A stretch of DNA of 33,505 nt from Candidatus Gottesmanbacteria bacterium RIFCSPLOWO2_01_FULL_39_12b. Its GTDB lineage: Bacteria > Patescibacteriota > Microgenomatia > 2-02-FULL-39-11. The stretch is from the NCBI GenBank assembly GCA_001780955.1, contig MFJR01000005.1:135-33639 (forward strand). The letters are read 5' to 3'. Made by a program: the position numbers and the translations under genes. The notes under the pieces were generated by a model. It was given only the letters and a program-made list of their open reading frames with translations, made no database searches and was not told where the DNA came from. Positions 12,763-21,046 of the stretch are shown here, one piece after another; the stretch's first letter is position 1, and the number at the start of each line of letters is the position of its first letter.

Positions 12763-13750
12763 TTTTGTTTTTCAAATACTCATATACTGCTTTTGAAACC
12801 TGCGCTATTCGATCTTCTGCTCCTGGTGGTGAATCACTTTCAGATAAAATTACAATTATGTAATCCCCATTTGGCGAATAGACTATTCCTGCATCATGGC
12901 TAAACCAGCCTATCTCACCTGTTTTATGAGCTACAACAGTATCTTGTGGTAAATATTTAGGCAGCTTATCATTAAGCTGCTGACTTTTAAGCAAATCAAT
13001 CATCTTATTGGTATATTCTTGATTAGCAAGTTCTCCTTTATAGAGTTTTTCAAAAAACAATGCCATATCAGATGGAGTAGTTGTAGGAGCCTCACCTCCT
13101 GTGCCAACTTTGGATTCTTTAAAACCATTTTGCGTCAGAAATGTGGCTATTGTAGACAGCTTTACTTTTTCAGTTAAAAGCAGGGCAGGCAAGTTTGCAG
13201 AGATAGTAATCATTTGCTTAAGTCCGTTGCCCACTGAAAATGTAACAGTTCCACTTGTTTGTTCTGCCAACTCCGGTTCAATATCAAATTTATCATTTAG
13301 TACACTGACACTTTGGCTTAATACTTTATCCTCTTTTAACTCTCCGCTTTCAAGTTGATTTATTACAACTGTCATGGTCCATAATTTATATAAACTCCCT
13401 GCCTCAAACACTCTGTGTTCATTTGCAGAGTATGTCTCACCAGTTTTTAAGTTTCTAACAACTACTCCGTAAATACCATTAGTTCCTTCTAATGCTTTAG
13501 CGATCTTTTCTTTAAGGGGTTTACTTATTTCTTGAGGGTTTACAGTAGTAATGGGAATAGCTGTAGACTGAGACGTCATTAAACTAGTAGCGTTTTCTAT
13601 TAGACTTGGCGTTTTTTTCATAAAATGATTAAATAAAAAATACATACCTATTACTCCTATAAAAATATATATCAGTAACTTAACTAGCTTTTTTCGCCTC
13701 CGTCTTTTTAGGCGTTGTGATTGGAAATTATAGGCTGATAAACTTTCCAT
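12755..13750 (-). CDS. Membrane-anchored class A beta-lactamase-like serine hydrolase
   Basis: 331 aa. Very basic cytoplasmic start (RLKRRRRKK), one membrane helix (~24-40), then a penicillin-recognising domain. SxxK is S119-LY-K122, SxN is S184-A-N186, and K276-T-G278 is followed by GWFSHDAGIV. The TTTPSDMA segment after the omega-loop region is class-A-like, but the loop is short and I see no counterpart of the general-base Glu of true beta-lactamases (GTGGEAPTTTP is the only candidate). A D,D-peptidase or esterase on the cell wall, or a slow lactam-binding protein, is therefore as likely as a beta-lactamase. One-base overlap with the permease gene. Confidence 0.82.
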   Translation of the reverse strand: MESLSAYNFQSQRLKRRRRKKLVKLLIYIFIGVIGMYFLFNHFMKKTPSLIENATSLMTSQSTAIPITTVNPQEISKPLKEKIAKALEGTNGIYGVVVRNLKTGETYSANEHRVFEAGSLYKLWTMTVVINQLESGELKEDKVLSQSVSVLNDKFDIEPELAEQTSGTVTFSVGNGLKQMITISANLPALLLTEKVKLSTIATFLTQNGFKESKVGTGGEAPTTTPSDMALFFEKLYKGELANQEYTNKMIDLLKSQQLNDKLPKYLPQDTVVAHKTGEIGWFSHDAGIVYSPNGDYIIVILSESDSPPGAEDRIAQVSKAVYEYLKNKNE

Positions 13751-14973
13751 TATTCATATCTCAATGCTTCAATTGGTTGTAAATTAGCGGCTTTTTGAGC
13801 AGGATACCAACCAAATAGGATTCCAATTGCCGCCGAAACTGCAAAGGCTAAAATAATGGAATCTGGAGAAATAACAAAAGGAAAGCTGGTAAAACTTGAA
13901 ATAATATATGAAGCTAGGATTCCTACTCCAGTTCCTATTATTCCTCCTACAAAAGTTAAAATAATGGATTCTACTAAGAATTGAGTAATAATAACTTTCT
14001 TTTTTGCACCTAAGGCTTTTCTTAGACCTATCTCTCTAGTCCTTTCTGTTACGGTAACTAACATAATATTCATAATCCCTATACCCCCGACAAGAAGTGA
14101 GATCGCTGCCACTCCTGCCAAGAGGGTAGTAAATGTTCCTGTTGTTTGATTGACCGTATTTAATAGATCTTGCTGATTAAAAATAGAGAAGTCCTTATCA
14201 GCTGGGTCAGATAATTTGTGCCTTGCGAGTAATAAGTAACCGACTTGATTTTGAGCATCTACCATTACATCTGCAGATTTGGCCTCTAAAGCAATAGAAG
14301 TTACATGAGATGCTCCAAATAATTGCTTTTGAGCTGTGCTAATGGGAACCCAAACTATGTCATCTTGATTTTGAAAACCTGTTCCGCCTCTAGATGCAGT
14401 TACACCTATAATGGTAAATGTTTGCCCACTAATCCTAATTGTTTGTCCGATTGGATTGGCGTTTTCTCCAAACAGATTTTCTACAACTGTCGGACCTAAA
14501 ACTGCTACTTTAGCCATACTATTTATTTGAGCCTCATTAATAAAATTCCCAAGATCCATTTGCACCTTACGGATCTCTGCATAAACAGGGGTAACTCCAA
14601 TTACTTGGGTATTAGTATTAGTTCTGCCTGTAGTCACCTGAGTCCTGCTGGAGTATTCAGGAGATACTTTGTTAATAGTGGTTATTTGAGAAGATTTTTG
14701 AATAGCTTCTGCATCTTCTAAAGTTAAGGTTGTACCGCCTCCAGCTGCACCACGGACACCTCCCTGATTTTGGCCTGAAGGTTGAACTGTTAAAAGGTTT
14801 GACCCTAAAGATTGGATTTGTGATTGGATAGCTTGAGCACTAGCTTGTCCTAAAGAAATTAAGGCAATAACACTACCAATACCAATCACAATGCCCAAAG
14901 TTGCCAAACCCGTACGAAGTTTATTAACGGTTAGCGTACTAATAGCCTCAGTAACAATTTCTGTGTATTCCAT
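13750..14973 (-). CDS. ABC exporter permease, MacB/FtsX type (system 2)
   Basis: 407 aa. Membrane helix ~18-42, outside MacB_PCD domain (~45-275) including a Gly-rich loop (~70-83), then helices around 280-310, 333-358 and 370-392, and the family end PIEALRYE. GGIGIMNIMLVTVTERTREI is the conserved FtsX segment. Partner of the ATPase (20 nt upstream) and the adaptor. Similar in plan to the 6105-7310 permease but clearly diverged, so not a recent duplication. Confidence 0.93.
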   Translation of the reverse strand: MEYTEIVTEAISTLTVNKLRTGLATLGIVIGIGSVIALISLGQASAQAIQSQIQSLGSNLLTVQPSGQNQGGVRGAAGGGTTLTLEDAEAIQKSSQITTINKVSPEYSSRTQVTTGRTNTNTQVIGVTPVYAEIRKVQMDLGNFINEAQINSMAKVAVLGPTVVENLFGENANPIGQTIRISGQTFTIIGVTASRGGTGFQNQDDIVWVPISTAQKQLFGASHVTSIALEAKSADVMVDAQNQVGYLLLARHKLSDPADKDFSIFNQQDLLNTVNQTTGTFTTLLAGVAAISLLVGGIGIMNIMLVTVTERTREIGLRKALGAKKKVIITQFLVESIILTFVGGIIGTGVGILASYIISSFTSFPFVISPDSIILAFAVSAAIGILFGWYPAQKAANLQPIEALRYE

Positions 14974-14993
14974 ACTGAATTTTCAATTAGAAA

Positions 14994-15692
14994 TTATTTA
15001 TTAGCCTTCTTCTGTTTATGATTATTACCATCATTAACTATCCTTCCATCCCTGATATGGATGGTCCTTTTGGCGTGCTGGGCAATATCAGCTTCATGGG
15101 TAATCATTATGATGGTGTGCCCCTCTTTATTCAAATCTTGAAAAATCTCCATAATCTCTGCCGCCTGTGAACTGGCAATATTTCCAGTCGGCTCATCTGC
15201 CAGAAGAATTGCCGGATTCAGCACTAACGATCTTGCTATAGCTACTCTTTGTTGTTGCCCTCCTGAAAGTTGGTTTGAGGTATGTTCTAGTCTATCGGAG
15301 AGCCCTACCATATCTAGGTACTTTTTTGCCCGCTCAATTCTTTCCTCTTTTGGAACTCCTGCATAGACTAGAGGTAACATTACATTCTGCAGCGCTGTTC
15401 TGCGAGGCAAGAGATTAAACGCCTGGAAGACAAAGCCTATTTTTCTGTTTCTAATTTCAGCCAGTTGGTCATCAGAAAGTTTTTCTACGTTTTCTCTATC
15501 TAAAATATATGTTCCTGATGTGGGGGTATCAAGCGCTCCTAAGATATGCATTAAGGTTGATTTTCCACTCCCCGAGGGTCCCATGATAGCTGCAAATTCA
15601 CCCTTTTTAATTTCAAAAGAGACATCATTTAGAGCAACTGTTTCAACTGTTCCGCTTTTGTATATTTTTGATACATGTGATATTTGGATCAT
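14994..15692 (-). CDS. ABC exporter ATPase, MacB/LolD type (system 2)
   Basis: 232 aa. Walker A GPSGSGKST (38-46), Q-loop VFQAFN, signature LSGGQQQR (142-149), Walker B ILLADEPTGN (162-171), switch His199. The D-loop reads NIAS where the family, and the system 1 ATPase, have NLDS, so the usual D-loop aspartate is replaced by alanine; this may alter coupling between the two ATP sites. The Lys/Asn-rich tail (~222-232) is extra. 2 nt from the adaptor gene. Confidence 0.92.
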   Translation of the reverse strand: MIQISHVSKIYKSGTVETVALNDVSFEIKKGEFAAIMGPSGSGKSTLMHILGALDTPTSGTYILDRENVEKLSDDQLAEIRNRKIGFVFQAFNLLPRRTALQNVMLPLVYAGVPKEERIERAKKYLDMVGLSDRLEHTSNQLSGGQQQRVAIARSLVLNPAILLADEPTGNIASSQAAEIMEIFQDLNKEGHTIIMITHEADIAQHAKRTIHIRDGRIVNDGNNHKQKKANK

Positions 15693-15694
15693 TT

Positions 15695-17047
15695 TTAGTG
15701 CTGATCTCCGCCTCCGCCACGGCTTGCGCCTCCGCCACCAAAACCTGGCCTTAAGCCTCCGCCACCAAAACCTCTACCACCAAATGGGGAGCCTTGCTGC
15801 TGACTTGCTTGCGAACCAGCGTCAGTGGATATACTTCCTGTTACCACTGCATCTCCTTCACTTACTCCTGAAATAATTTCTGTCTGAGTATCATTGGAGT
15901 CACCTACTTCAACTGGAACAGAAATAACTTGTCTACTTCTTAATACTCTAACAGTTGATTGTCCATTACTGGTTTGAACTGCTCCCGAGGGAACTAGTAT
16001 CACATTATCCTTCACTTGAGTAATGATGTTAGCCTGAGCTGTCATGTTGGAAAAAATATCCGGAACTTCCGTATCAAGCTTAATCACGGCCGGATATGTC
16101 GTCACTCCGGAACTAACGGCTCCAATTGTATCTATACTGACTATCTTACCCGTAAATGTTTTTCCGGGAAAAGCATCAAAGGTGAGTGTGGTGCGGTTTC
16201 CAATTTTCACCTTGGGCGTATCGATTTGAGTAAGATTAACCTGTGTTATGGGAGAAGCGCCCGTCTGGATGCTGGCAATTTTTTGCGAAGTGGCAGTCCC
16301 TGAAGTATTAGACTGGGAAGTCAAAACAGAGCCGATTTGAAGTGAAAGACCCGTAACTGTACCTGAAATTGGCGCATAAACAGTTGATGAGCTTTGCTGA
16401 TAAGACAGCCAGACGGTGTTTAAAGCGGTTTGGGATTGACTAACGACATTAGATTGATTTTTATACTTTGCTTCGGTAGCCAACCAATCGTCATTTATGC
16501 TCATGAATTGCGGCAGTTGTCTGGTGTCGTTTTTAGGTGAGTTGTCAGAATTTTGGTATAAAGAACTTTGCGCAATATCCATGTATGATTTCCATTTGGT
16601 CAACATATCCGATTGAAGTGTGTAATAATTTATTTTTGCACTTTCCAAAGAATTCTTGGCACTTTGGTAATTTGCCCAGGCAGAAGATGCTCTTTGTTTG
16701 CCAATCAGATCCAAATCGAGCTCAAGAACTTTGTCTCCCGCTTTTACTTTTTGGCCATTTTCTACATAAATTTTTCTGACTACCCCGGAGGCCTGGGTAT
16801 CCACCGTCGCGCTATTTGCTTCGGATACTTGGCCGGAAGCAGCAACTACAACCATCAACGTACCTTTTTCTGCTTGTGCTGTCTGATATTGCGGTTGTTG
16901 GGATTTGCTGTTATTGAATTTGTTGAGAATCAGCCCACCAAACGCGATGATAACAGCAATAATAATTATTTTTACTACAAGTGATCTTTTGATAAACCAA
17001 TCTTTTAGATTATTTATCTTTTTCAGAATGATTTGAATAAAATTCAT
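15695..17047 (-). CDS. HlyD/MacA-family exporter adaptor (system 2) with Gly-rich tail
   Basis: 450 aa. One membrane helix (~24-41), then barrel-sandwich halves (VVVAASGQVSEANSATVDTQ; STVYAPISGTVTGLSLQIGS) around a helical hairpin (~115-215), a beta-barrel domain (KIGNRTTLTFDAFPGKTFTG) and a membrane-proximal domain. The last ~35 residues are Gly/Arg-rich (GGRGFGGGG repeats), not typical of the family, perhaps a wall- or polysaccharide-contacting tail. Tandem regulator boxes lie just upstream (17074-17091), so the gene may have its own inducible promoter within the operon. Confidence 0.87.
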   Translation of the reverse strand: MNFIQIILKKINNLKDWFIKRSLVVKIIIIAVIIAFGGLILNKFNNSKSQQPQYQTAQAEKGTLMVVVAASGQVSEANSATVDTQASGVVRKIYVENGQKVKAGDKVLELDLDLIGKQRASSAWANYQSAKNSLESAKINYYTLQSDMLTKWKSYMDIAQSSLYQNSDNSPKNDTRQLPQFMSINDDWLATEAKYKNQSNVVSQSQTALNTVWLSYQQSSSTVYAPISGTVTGLSLQIGSVLTSQSNTSGTATSQKIASIQTGASPITQVNLTQIDTPKVKIGNRTTLTFDAFPGKTFTGKIVSIDTIGAVSSGVTTYPAVIKLDTEVPDIFSNMTAQANIITQVKDNVILVPSGAVQTSNGQSTVRVLRSRQVISVPVEVGDSNDTQTEIISGVSEGDAVVTGSISTDAGSQASQQQGSPFGGRGFGGGGLRPGFGGGGASRGGGGDQH

Positions 17048-17073
17048 ATTATTATTAATAGTTTAAAAGACAA

Positions 17074-17091
17074 AACTGAAAACTAGCTGAA
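17074..17091 (-). promoter_or_regulatory. Tandem response-regulator-like box before the exporter genes
   Basis: Minus strand TTCAGCT (17091-17085) and TTCAGTT (17080-17074) start 11 nt apart, overlapping the end of the histidine-kinase gene. An 11-bp direct repeat is the classic OmpR/PhoB-family operator. It lies 27 nt before the adaptor ATG; the -10 is unclear (TATTAA-like). Confidence 0.5.
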
Positions 17092-18153
17092 AAATGGAGG
17101 CTTAGTAATACGGGCAGTTTGGTGTATGGGTAAGCGGATAGTAAAAACGCTGCCTTTGTCTGGCTTACTTTTGACATTTATTGAGCCGTGATGGATGTCA
17201 GTTATTTTTTTGGCAATAGACAAACCAAGCCCATACCCTCCAGCATTTGTTTTAGACCGGGCAACATCAGTTCGATAGAATCGGTCAAAAATATGAGGAA
17301 TGTCTTTTTTATCGATTCCTATACCCTGATCTGCAACGGAAATCTCGATAGAACCGTCGTTTTTTTGAGAACTAATCGTGACTGACGCCTTTTCCGGACT
17401 GTATTTAATAGCGTTGTCCAAGAGGATGGTAAATAGATCGCATAATCCGTGTTTGCTTCCATCAATTTCAATATCCAAAGTATTGTTCTGAATTAACATG
17501 TTTTTTTGTTTCGCTATCGGTTTAATTTTACGGATTGCTTTTTTAACCAGATTTGCCAGAGATAGTTTTTCAAATTTTGCTAGATCCTGAGTTTTCTGAT
17601 ACTGGGCCAACTGCAATAGCTCGTCAGATAAAGATTGGAGTTTGTTGACCTCTGAAATACTTTCAGTAATTAAGACTTTTGCTCCTTTTAGAGTAAGGTG
17701 TTTATCACGTAGGTTTACTTCCATAGCACTCTTAAGAGAAGTCAAAGGCGTGCGAAGTTCATGCGAAGAGTCGGTAATAAACCGGTTTTGCTCATCAAGC
17801 ATATCCTGAATTGGTTTTAAGGTTCTTCCTGCAAAGACATATCCAAATCCACCTGAAACCAATAAAATGCCACTGTTAACAGCAATAAGTATCAAGATTA
17901 TGCGACGTTTTATCTCTTCAACCAACTCAGGATCCATAATTGAAGTATGAGGAAGCATTCCCCTGAAATGTATTTCCGGAGGGAAGAACTCTCCTTCACG
18001 CAACCGTCTCTCAATTCTTGACCGTTGAATACTTACAAAACGTTCTAATTCACTTACCAACACTTTATAAATTGCTATACTAAATGACATACTAATAAAC
18101 ATGATGATGAGTAAGTACCAGGCTGTAAGTTTTAGACGAGCTGAACGAAACAT
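17083..18153 (-). CDS. Sensor histidine kinase
   Basis: 356 aa. Two membrane helices (~9-29 and ~84-107) flank a short outside sensor region of ~55 residues; a HAMP-like linker is reduced. H-box SSHELRTPLT with His131, N-box LFTILLDNAIKYS, G1 DQGIGI, F-box IFDRFYR, G2 GGYGLGLSIAKK: all catalytic parts present. The small sensor loop fits kinases that detect membrane or envelope disturbance, often with help from an ABC transporter, rather than a ligand-binding sensor. Partner of the regulator 1 nt upstream. Confidence 0.93.
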   Translation of the reverse strand: MFRSARLKLTAWYLLIIMFISMSFSIAIYKVLVSELERFVSIQRSRIERRLREGEFFPPEIHFRGMLPHTSIMDPELVEEIKRRIILILIAVNSGILLVSGGFGYVFAGRTLKPIQDMLDEQNRFITDSSHELRTPLTSLKSAMEVNLRDKHLTLKGAKVLITESISEVNKLQSLSDELLQLAQYQKTQDLAKFEKLSLANLVKKAIRKIKPIAKQKNMLIQNNTLDIEIDGSKHGLCDLFTILLDNAIKYSPEKASVTISSQKNDGSIEISVADQGIGIDKKDIPHIFDRFYRTDVARSKTNAGGYGLGLSIAKKITDIHHGSINVKSKPDKGSVFTIRLPIHQTARITKPPFFS

Positions 18154-18154
18154 A

Positions 18155-18832
18155 TTATTTTTTACCTATCTTATACCCAAATCCTCTAACTGTATGGATC
18201 AATGATTTAAATTCCTTAAAAGGATGGTCAATTTTTCTGCGCAGATTGCGGATATTAACCTCAACGGTATTGGGAAGAACATTGGCTTCATAGTCCCAAA
18301 CATGACTGATAATTTGCTCTTTGGTGAGAATTTTGTTGGCGTTTCTCATCAAGTATTCAGTCAGGGAAAATTCTTTATTTGAAAGTTTTATCGGCAAATT
18401 TCCTCGCTCAACTACATATTGTTTTGGATCAAGTTTGAGATCCGCCACTGTGAGAATTGTGTTGATAGAGTTTTTTGGTCTTCGTAAAAGTGCCCTTATT
18501 CTTGCCAGCAATTCTTCAAATGAAAAAGGCTTTGTCAAATAGTCATCTGCTCCGGAATCTAATCCCTCAACCCTGTCCTGTATTTGTCCTTTAGCGGTCA
18601 GAATTAATATGGGAGTGTGGATTTGTTTTTTCCGCAGTTCTTGACAAATCGTTATCCCATCCATGCCCGGAAGCATCAGGTCAAGAATCAGAAGATCATA
18701 TTCCTCTGTGGAAGCCAGATCAAAACCGTCTGTGCCGTTGTATGCCACATCAATCGCATACCGCTCCTGTTCCAAACCTTTTTTGATTGAACTGGCGATA
18801 CGGTGCTCATCTTCAACCACCAAAATTCTCAT
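18155..18832 (-). CDS. OmpR/PhoB-family response regulator
   Basis: 225 aa. Receiver domain 1-118 with acidic pair Glu7/Asp8, phospho-acceptor Asp51 (LDLMLPGMDG), Thr79 and Lys101 (YLTKPFSFEEL). Winged-helix output domain ~125-223 (LSNKEFSLTEYLMRNA; VDYEANVLPNTVEVNIRNLR-like wing region). First gene of the nine-gene operon. TATAAT lies 6 nt before the ATG, so the message should be leaderless, and tandem TTCAGCT boxes overlap the -35 position, consistent with positive autoregulation. Confidence 0.95.
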   Translation of the reverse strand: MRILVVEDEHRIASSIKKGLEQERYAIDVAYNGTDGFDLASTEEYDLLILDLMLPGMDGITICQELRKKQIHTPILILTAKGQIQDRVEGLDSGADDYLTKPFSFEELLARIRALLRRPKNSINTILTVADLKLDPKQYVVERGNLPIKLSNKEFSLTEYLMRNANKILTKEQIISHVWDYEANVLPNTVEVNIRNLRRKIDHPFKEFKSLIHTVRGFGYKIGKK

Positions 18833-18838
18833 ACCATT

Positions 18839-18869
18839 ATTATACCGCTAAAGCTGAAAAATAGCTGAA
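18839..18869 (-). promoter_or_regulatory. Autoregulated promoter of the two-component/exporter operon
   Basis: Minus strand: two perfect TTCAGCT half-sites (18869-18863 and 18858-18852) start 11 nt apart, then 7 nt, then TATAAT (18844-18839). The repeats take the place of a -35 box, as in promoters activated by PhoB-type regulators. Confidence 0.65.
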
Positions 18870-18890
18870 GATTTAAATGCGTAAGTAACT

Positions 18891-18909
18891 TTCCACTTCG
18901 GAAGTGGAA
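18891..18909. repeat. 19-bp perfect palindrome between two operons
   Basis: TTCCACTTC-G-GAAGTGGAA. It lies 22 bp upstream of the regulator boxes and 47 bp past the stop of the 89-aa gene. No T-run follows on either strand, so it is a better candidate for a protein-binding site or RNA 3'-end structure than for an intrinsic terminator. Confidence 0.6.
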
Positions 18910-18955
18910 CAGATACGGCATATCGGGAGGAGGATAAAATTTATGAGATCAAAAA

Positions 18956-19225
18956 TTAAAAGTTTGAGGCGTCGGAATCATTCTCACTCAATCCCTGGTC
19001 AATCTGATTTATGTCAGAACTTTCTAATTCAGTTAATGTTTTATCAAGGTCGGAAACGCTGTTAACGGTTTGAATACTAGTATTCTGGTAAGTGCTATCA
19101 GGAGGGGAGGCTTGGGGTAAGTAGTTTTTCGCTTGTTGAATATAGTATATCACGGTAACGATTACTACTATAATAATTACAAATACGATCAGTTGAGTTT
19201 TCTTATTTTGATTCTTTTTTGTCAT
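18956..19225 (-). CDS. 89-aa membrane-anchored protein
   Basis: Lys/Asn-rich start, one membrane helix (~12-29, LIVFVIIIVVIVTVIYYI), then an acidic, Ser/Thr/Asp-rich outside tail with no recognisable domain. AAGGAAG about 8 nt before the ATG. 12 nt after the 185-aa gene; last gene of the ECF-sigma cluster. Function unknown. Confidence 0.65.
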   Translation of the reverse strand: MTKKNQNKKTQLIVFVIIIVVIVTVIYYIQQAKNYLPQASPPDSTYQNTSIQTVNSVSDLDKTLTELESSDINQIDQGLSENDSDASNF

Positions 19226-19237
19226 AAAAACTTCCTT

Positions 19238-19795
19238 CTATTTAGTCGGATTAGCCCTATTTTCCTCTCCAGTAACGGAATGCACAGCAACAATAAGATT
19301 TTTGATTGCTGTTCTGTAATCATTTAGCGCCTGCTTCACAGATTTCATATCTTCACTAAACTTCTTTAGTAAACCTTTCGGATCACTACCGGTACAACTG
19401 AAACCTGATATATCTGTTTGCGCCTTTGTTAAAGCTGTCTGAATAGCACTTTTCTTAGTCTGGATATCTGCCACTAAAGCGTCGTAATTACTGACTGTTT
19501 TACCAGCAGGAACTAATTTTGAAGTGTAGTAATCTTGAACTTTTGCTGCAATTGCGTCAAATTTTTCCTGCATGGCAGTTACATACCTGGTTAACTGTTC
19601 TGATCTTTTCTTAATGGCATTTTCTCTGGCCTGACAGGATTGCAATTTAACGGGAAGACTTGGCCGGGCAAATGATTGTGTTGGTCGATTACCGGGTTTA
19701 TTCGCTGGCGGAGCTGCCATTACAGTTGTGGTAAATACTAAAGTGAAGGTAATTGCTGCAATATTAATAACTAAAACTGGAGATAATTTATTCAT
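19238..19795 (-). CDS. 185-aa secreted helical protein
   Basis: Signal peptide ~1-28 (VLVINIAAITFTLVFTTTVM then AAPPA), a Pro/Arg/Asn-rich stretch (~29-50), then long charged helices (~52-170) likely to form a coiled coil, with two cysteines (~54 and ~133) that could pair outside the cell. No family recognised. Its place in the sigma/anti-sigma cluster suggests it is a target of the ECF sigma factor and works at the cell surface. Confidence 0.7.
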   Translation of the reverse strand: MNKLSPVLVINIAAITFTLVFTTTVMAAPPANKPGNRPTQSFARPSLPVKLQSCQARENAIKKRSEQLTRYVTAMQEKFDAIAAKVQDYYTSKLVPAGKTVSNYDALVADIQTKKSAIQTALTKAQTDISGFSCTGSDPKGLLKKFSEDMKSVKQALNDYRTAIKNLIVAVHSVTGEENRANPTK

Positions 19796-19885
19796 AAACT
19801 CTTATATTAGAGTAATATATTTAAACTAATTAATCAACATTAATACATTATATCTATAGGGCAGAAGGGCAGGATTTTGGGTAAA

Positions 19886-20197
19886 TTATGGTCTTCTGAT
19901 ATTACTGCGTGCTGAAACTGCTGTTGATTGACCAAATGCTTGTCCGTCTGTTTTTGCACTGTCTGGTTGAGAAATTGCAATTCCCTGACCAAATGATGCA
20001 TTGGTATTTGCATTACTACTGCCTTGACGATTCTGATTTTGCGGGTCAAGATTGGTTGCTACTCCTGAAACAGCACTACCGTGTACTGAAGCATCTTGCT
20101 GATTGACTGGTGGCAGTGTTGCTGGTTTGCCTCCGTGAGTAAAACTTGTTGATATACTCATGGCCATTGCTACTAAAGCTTGAATAAATTGTGGCAT
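19886..20197 (-). CDS. 103-aa low-complexity protein
   Basis: A strong ribosome site (AAAGGAG, 10-11 nt spacing) precedes the ATG. The N-terminus (MPQFIQALVAMAMSISTSF) is hydrophobic and could be a signal or anchor; the rest is Gln/Asn/Ser/Gly-rich (NQNRQGSSNANTNASFGQGI) without fold signals. Start 21 nt after the DUF5667 gene stop. The composition resembles surface-exposed disordered proteins. Function unknown. Confidence 0.6.
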   Translation of the reverse strand: MPQFIQALVAMAMSISTSFTHGGKPATLPPVNQQDASVHGSAVSGVATNLDPQNQNRQGSSNANTNASFGQGIAISQPDSAKTDGQAFGQSTAVSARSNIRRP

Positions 20198-20218
20198 ATA
20201 TTTTTCAGCTCCTTTCTC

Positions 20219-21046
20219 CTATTTTTTCTTATTTTCATTGGCTTTATTTCGTCCGAAATCGCTATTATTATTTTGGTTATTTTGAGGTTGAGTAGGCAGT
20301 TGTATGGATGGAATGTTTTGTTCTTGACTATTTGACGATCCTGGATTATCTACATGGTTTTGCCCGGATTGTGGTGTATTGGTAACTGGTATTGCCGTTG
20401 GTAAAGTATTTCCTGATGGATTATTTTGTATCACTTCTTGAGCTTGCTGTTGCCCTTTTTCTGATACGGTAATGGCTTTATTGATGGCCGCTTGAGCGGG
20501 TGAAGGGACCTGATCCTTTACTTGTTCTAATGTTTGCGTATGCTTCTCAAGAGTCTGATCTATTGTCTTAGCGGTTTCTATGTTTTTTTGATTAAGATTT
20601 TGTGTTTCCTTTAGAGCATTATTCACGTCATGTTCATAATCACCTACAATACGATTAGCATTCATATTATTCTCGTCCTCTGCTGCTTGTTTTAACTCTT
20701 CAATCTTATCTTCTCCTTTTTCAAGATGAAGCAAAGCTTTTGCAGTTTGGTTTGATGTCAGTGCTAGTTTTGCGTTTTTAACAACCTGTTTGATCGGATA
20801 AAGAAGTGAGCCTGGTTTACTCTGTTCTGCAGCCAAAACGATACCTGTGCTGCTAAAAACAGTAATAGCTATTATTAGAATCGCCAATCTGAAAACATAG
20901 CCAAAAAGGGGGACTCGTGCTGCTTTGGATAATAAGGCTGGAATCAGGAGTTTTTCAAAGCGGGATCGGAATTCTGCACTGGGAGTAACATTTCTTAAAG
21001 AATCTAATTTACTTAGAATATCTTGATATTTATTCAGGTTTTCCAT
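20219..21046 (-). CDS. DUF5667 transmembrane protein, probable anti-sigma factor
   Basis: 275 aa. Cytoplasmic N-terminus (~1-45, with PSAEFRSRFEKLL, as in zinc-free anti-sigma heads), membrane helix ~49-72, then the DUF5667 helical region (KPGSLLYPIKQVVKNAKLAL, followed by LHLEKGEDKIEEL) to ~175 and a Gln/Asn/Pro-rich tail. The start overlaps the sigma gene by 17 nt, the usual coupling for a sigma and its membrane inhibitor. The anti-sigma role is inferred from position and topology. Confidence 0.8.
   Translation of the reverse strand: MENLNKYQDILSKLDSLRNVTPSAEFRSRFEKLLIPALLSKAARVPLFGYVFRLAILIIAITVFSSTGIVLAAEQSKPGSLLYPIKQVVKNAKLALTSNQTAKALLHLEKGEDKIEELKQAAEDENNMNANRIVGDYEHDVNNALKETQNLNQKNIETAKTIDQTLEKHTQTLEQVKDQVPSPAQAAINKAITVSEKGQQQAQEVIQNNPSGNTLPTAIPVTNTPQSGQNHVDNPGSSNSQEQNIPSIQLPTQPQNNQNNNSDFGRNKANENKKK

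Noticed and set aside
18943-19065. Plus-strand 40-codon ORF preceded by GGGAGGAGG
   Set aside because: The ribosome site is strong, but the frame is entirely antisense to the 89-aa gene, Arg/His/Cys-rich and without a promoter; chance is more likely.
19840-20049. Minus-strand 69-codon frame overlapping the 103-aa gene
   Set aside because: It is out of frame with the better-supported gene, which has a ribosome site at a suitable distance and a hydrophobic start.
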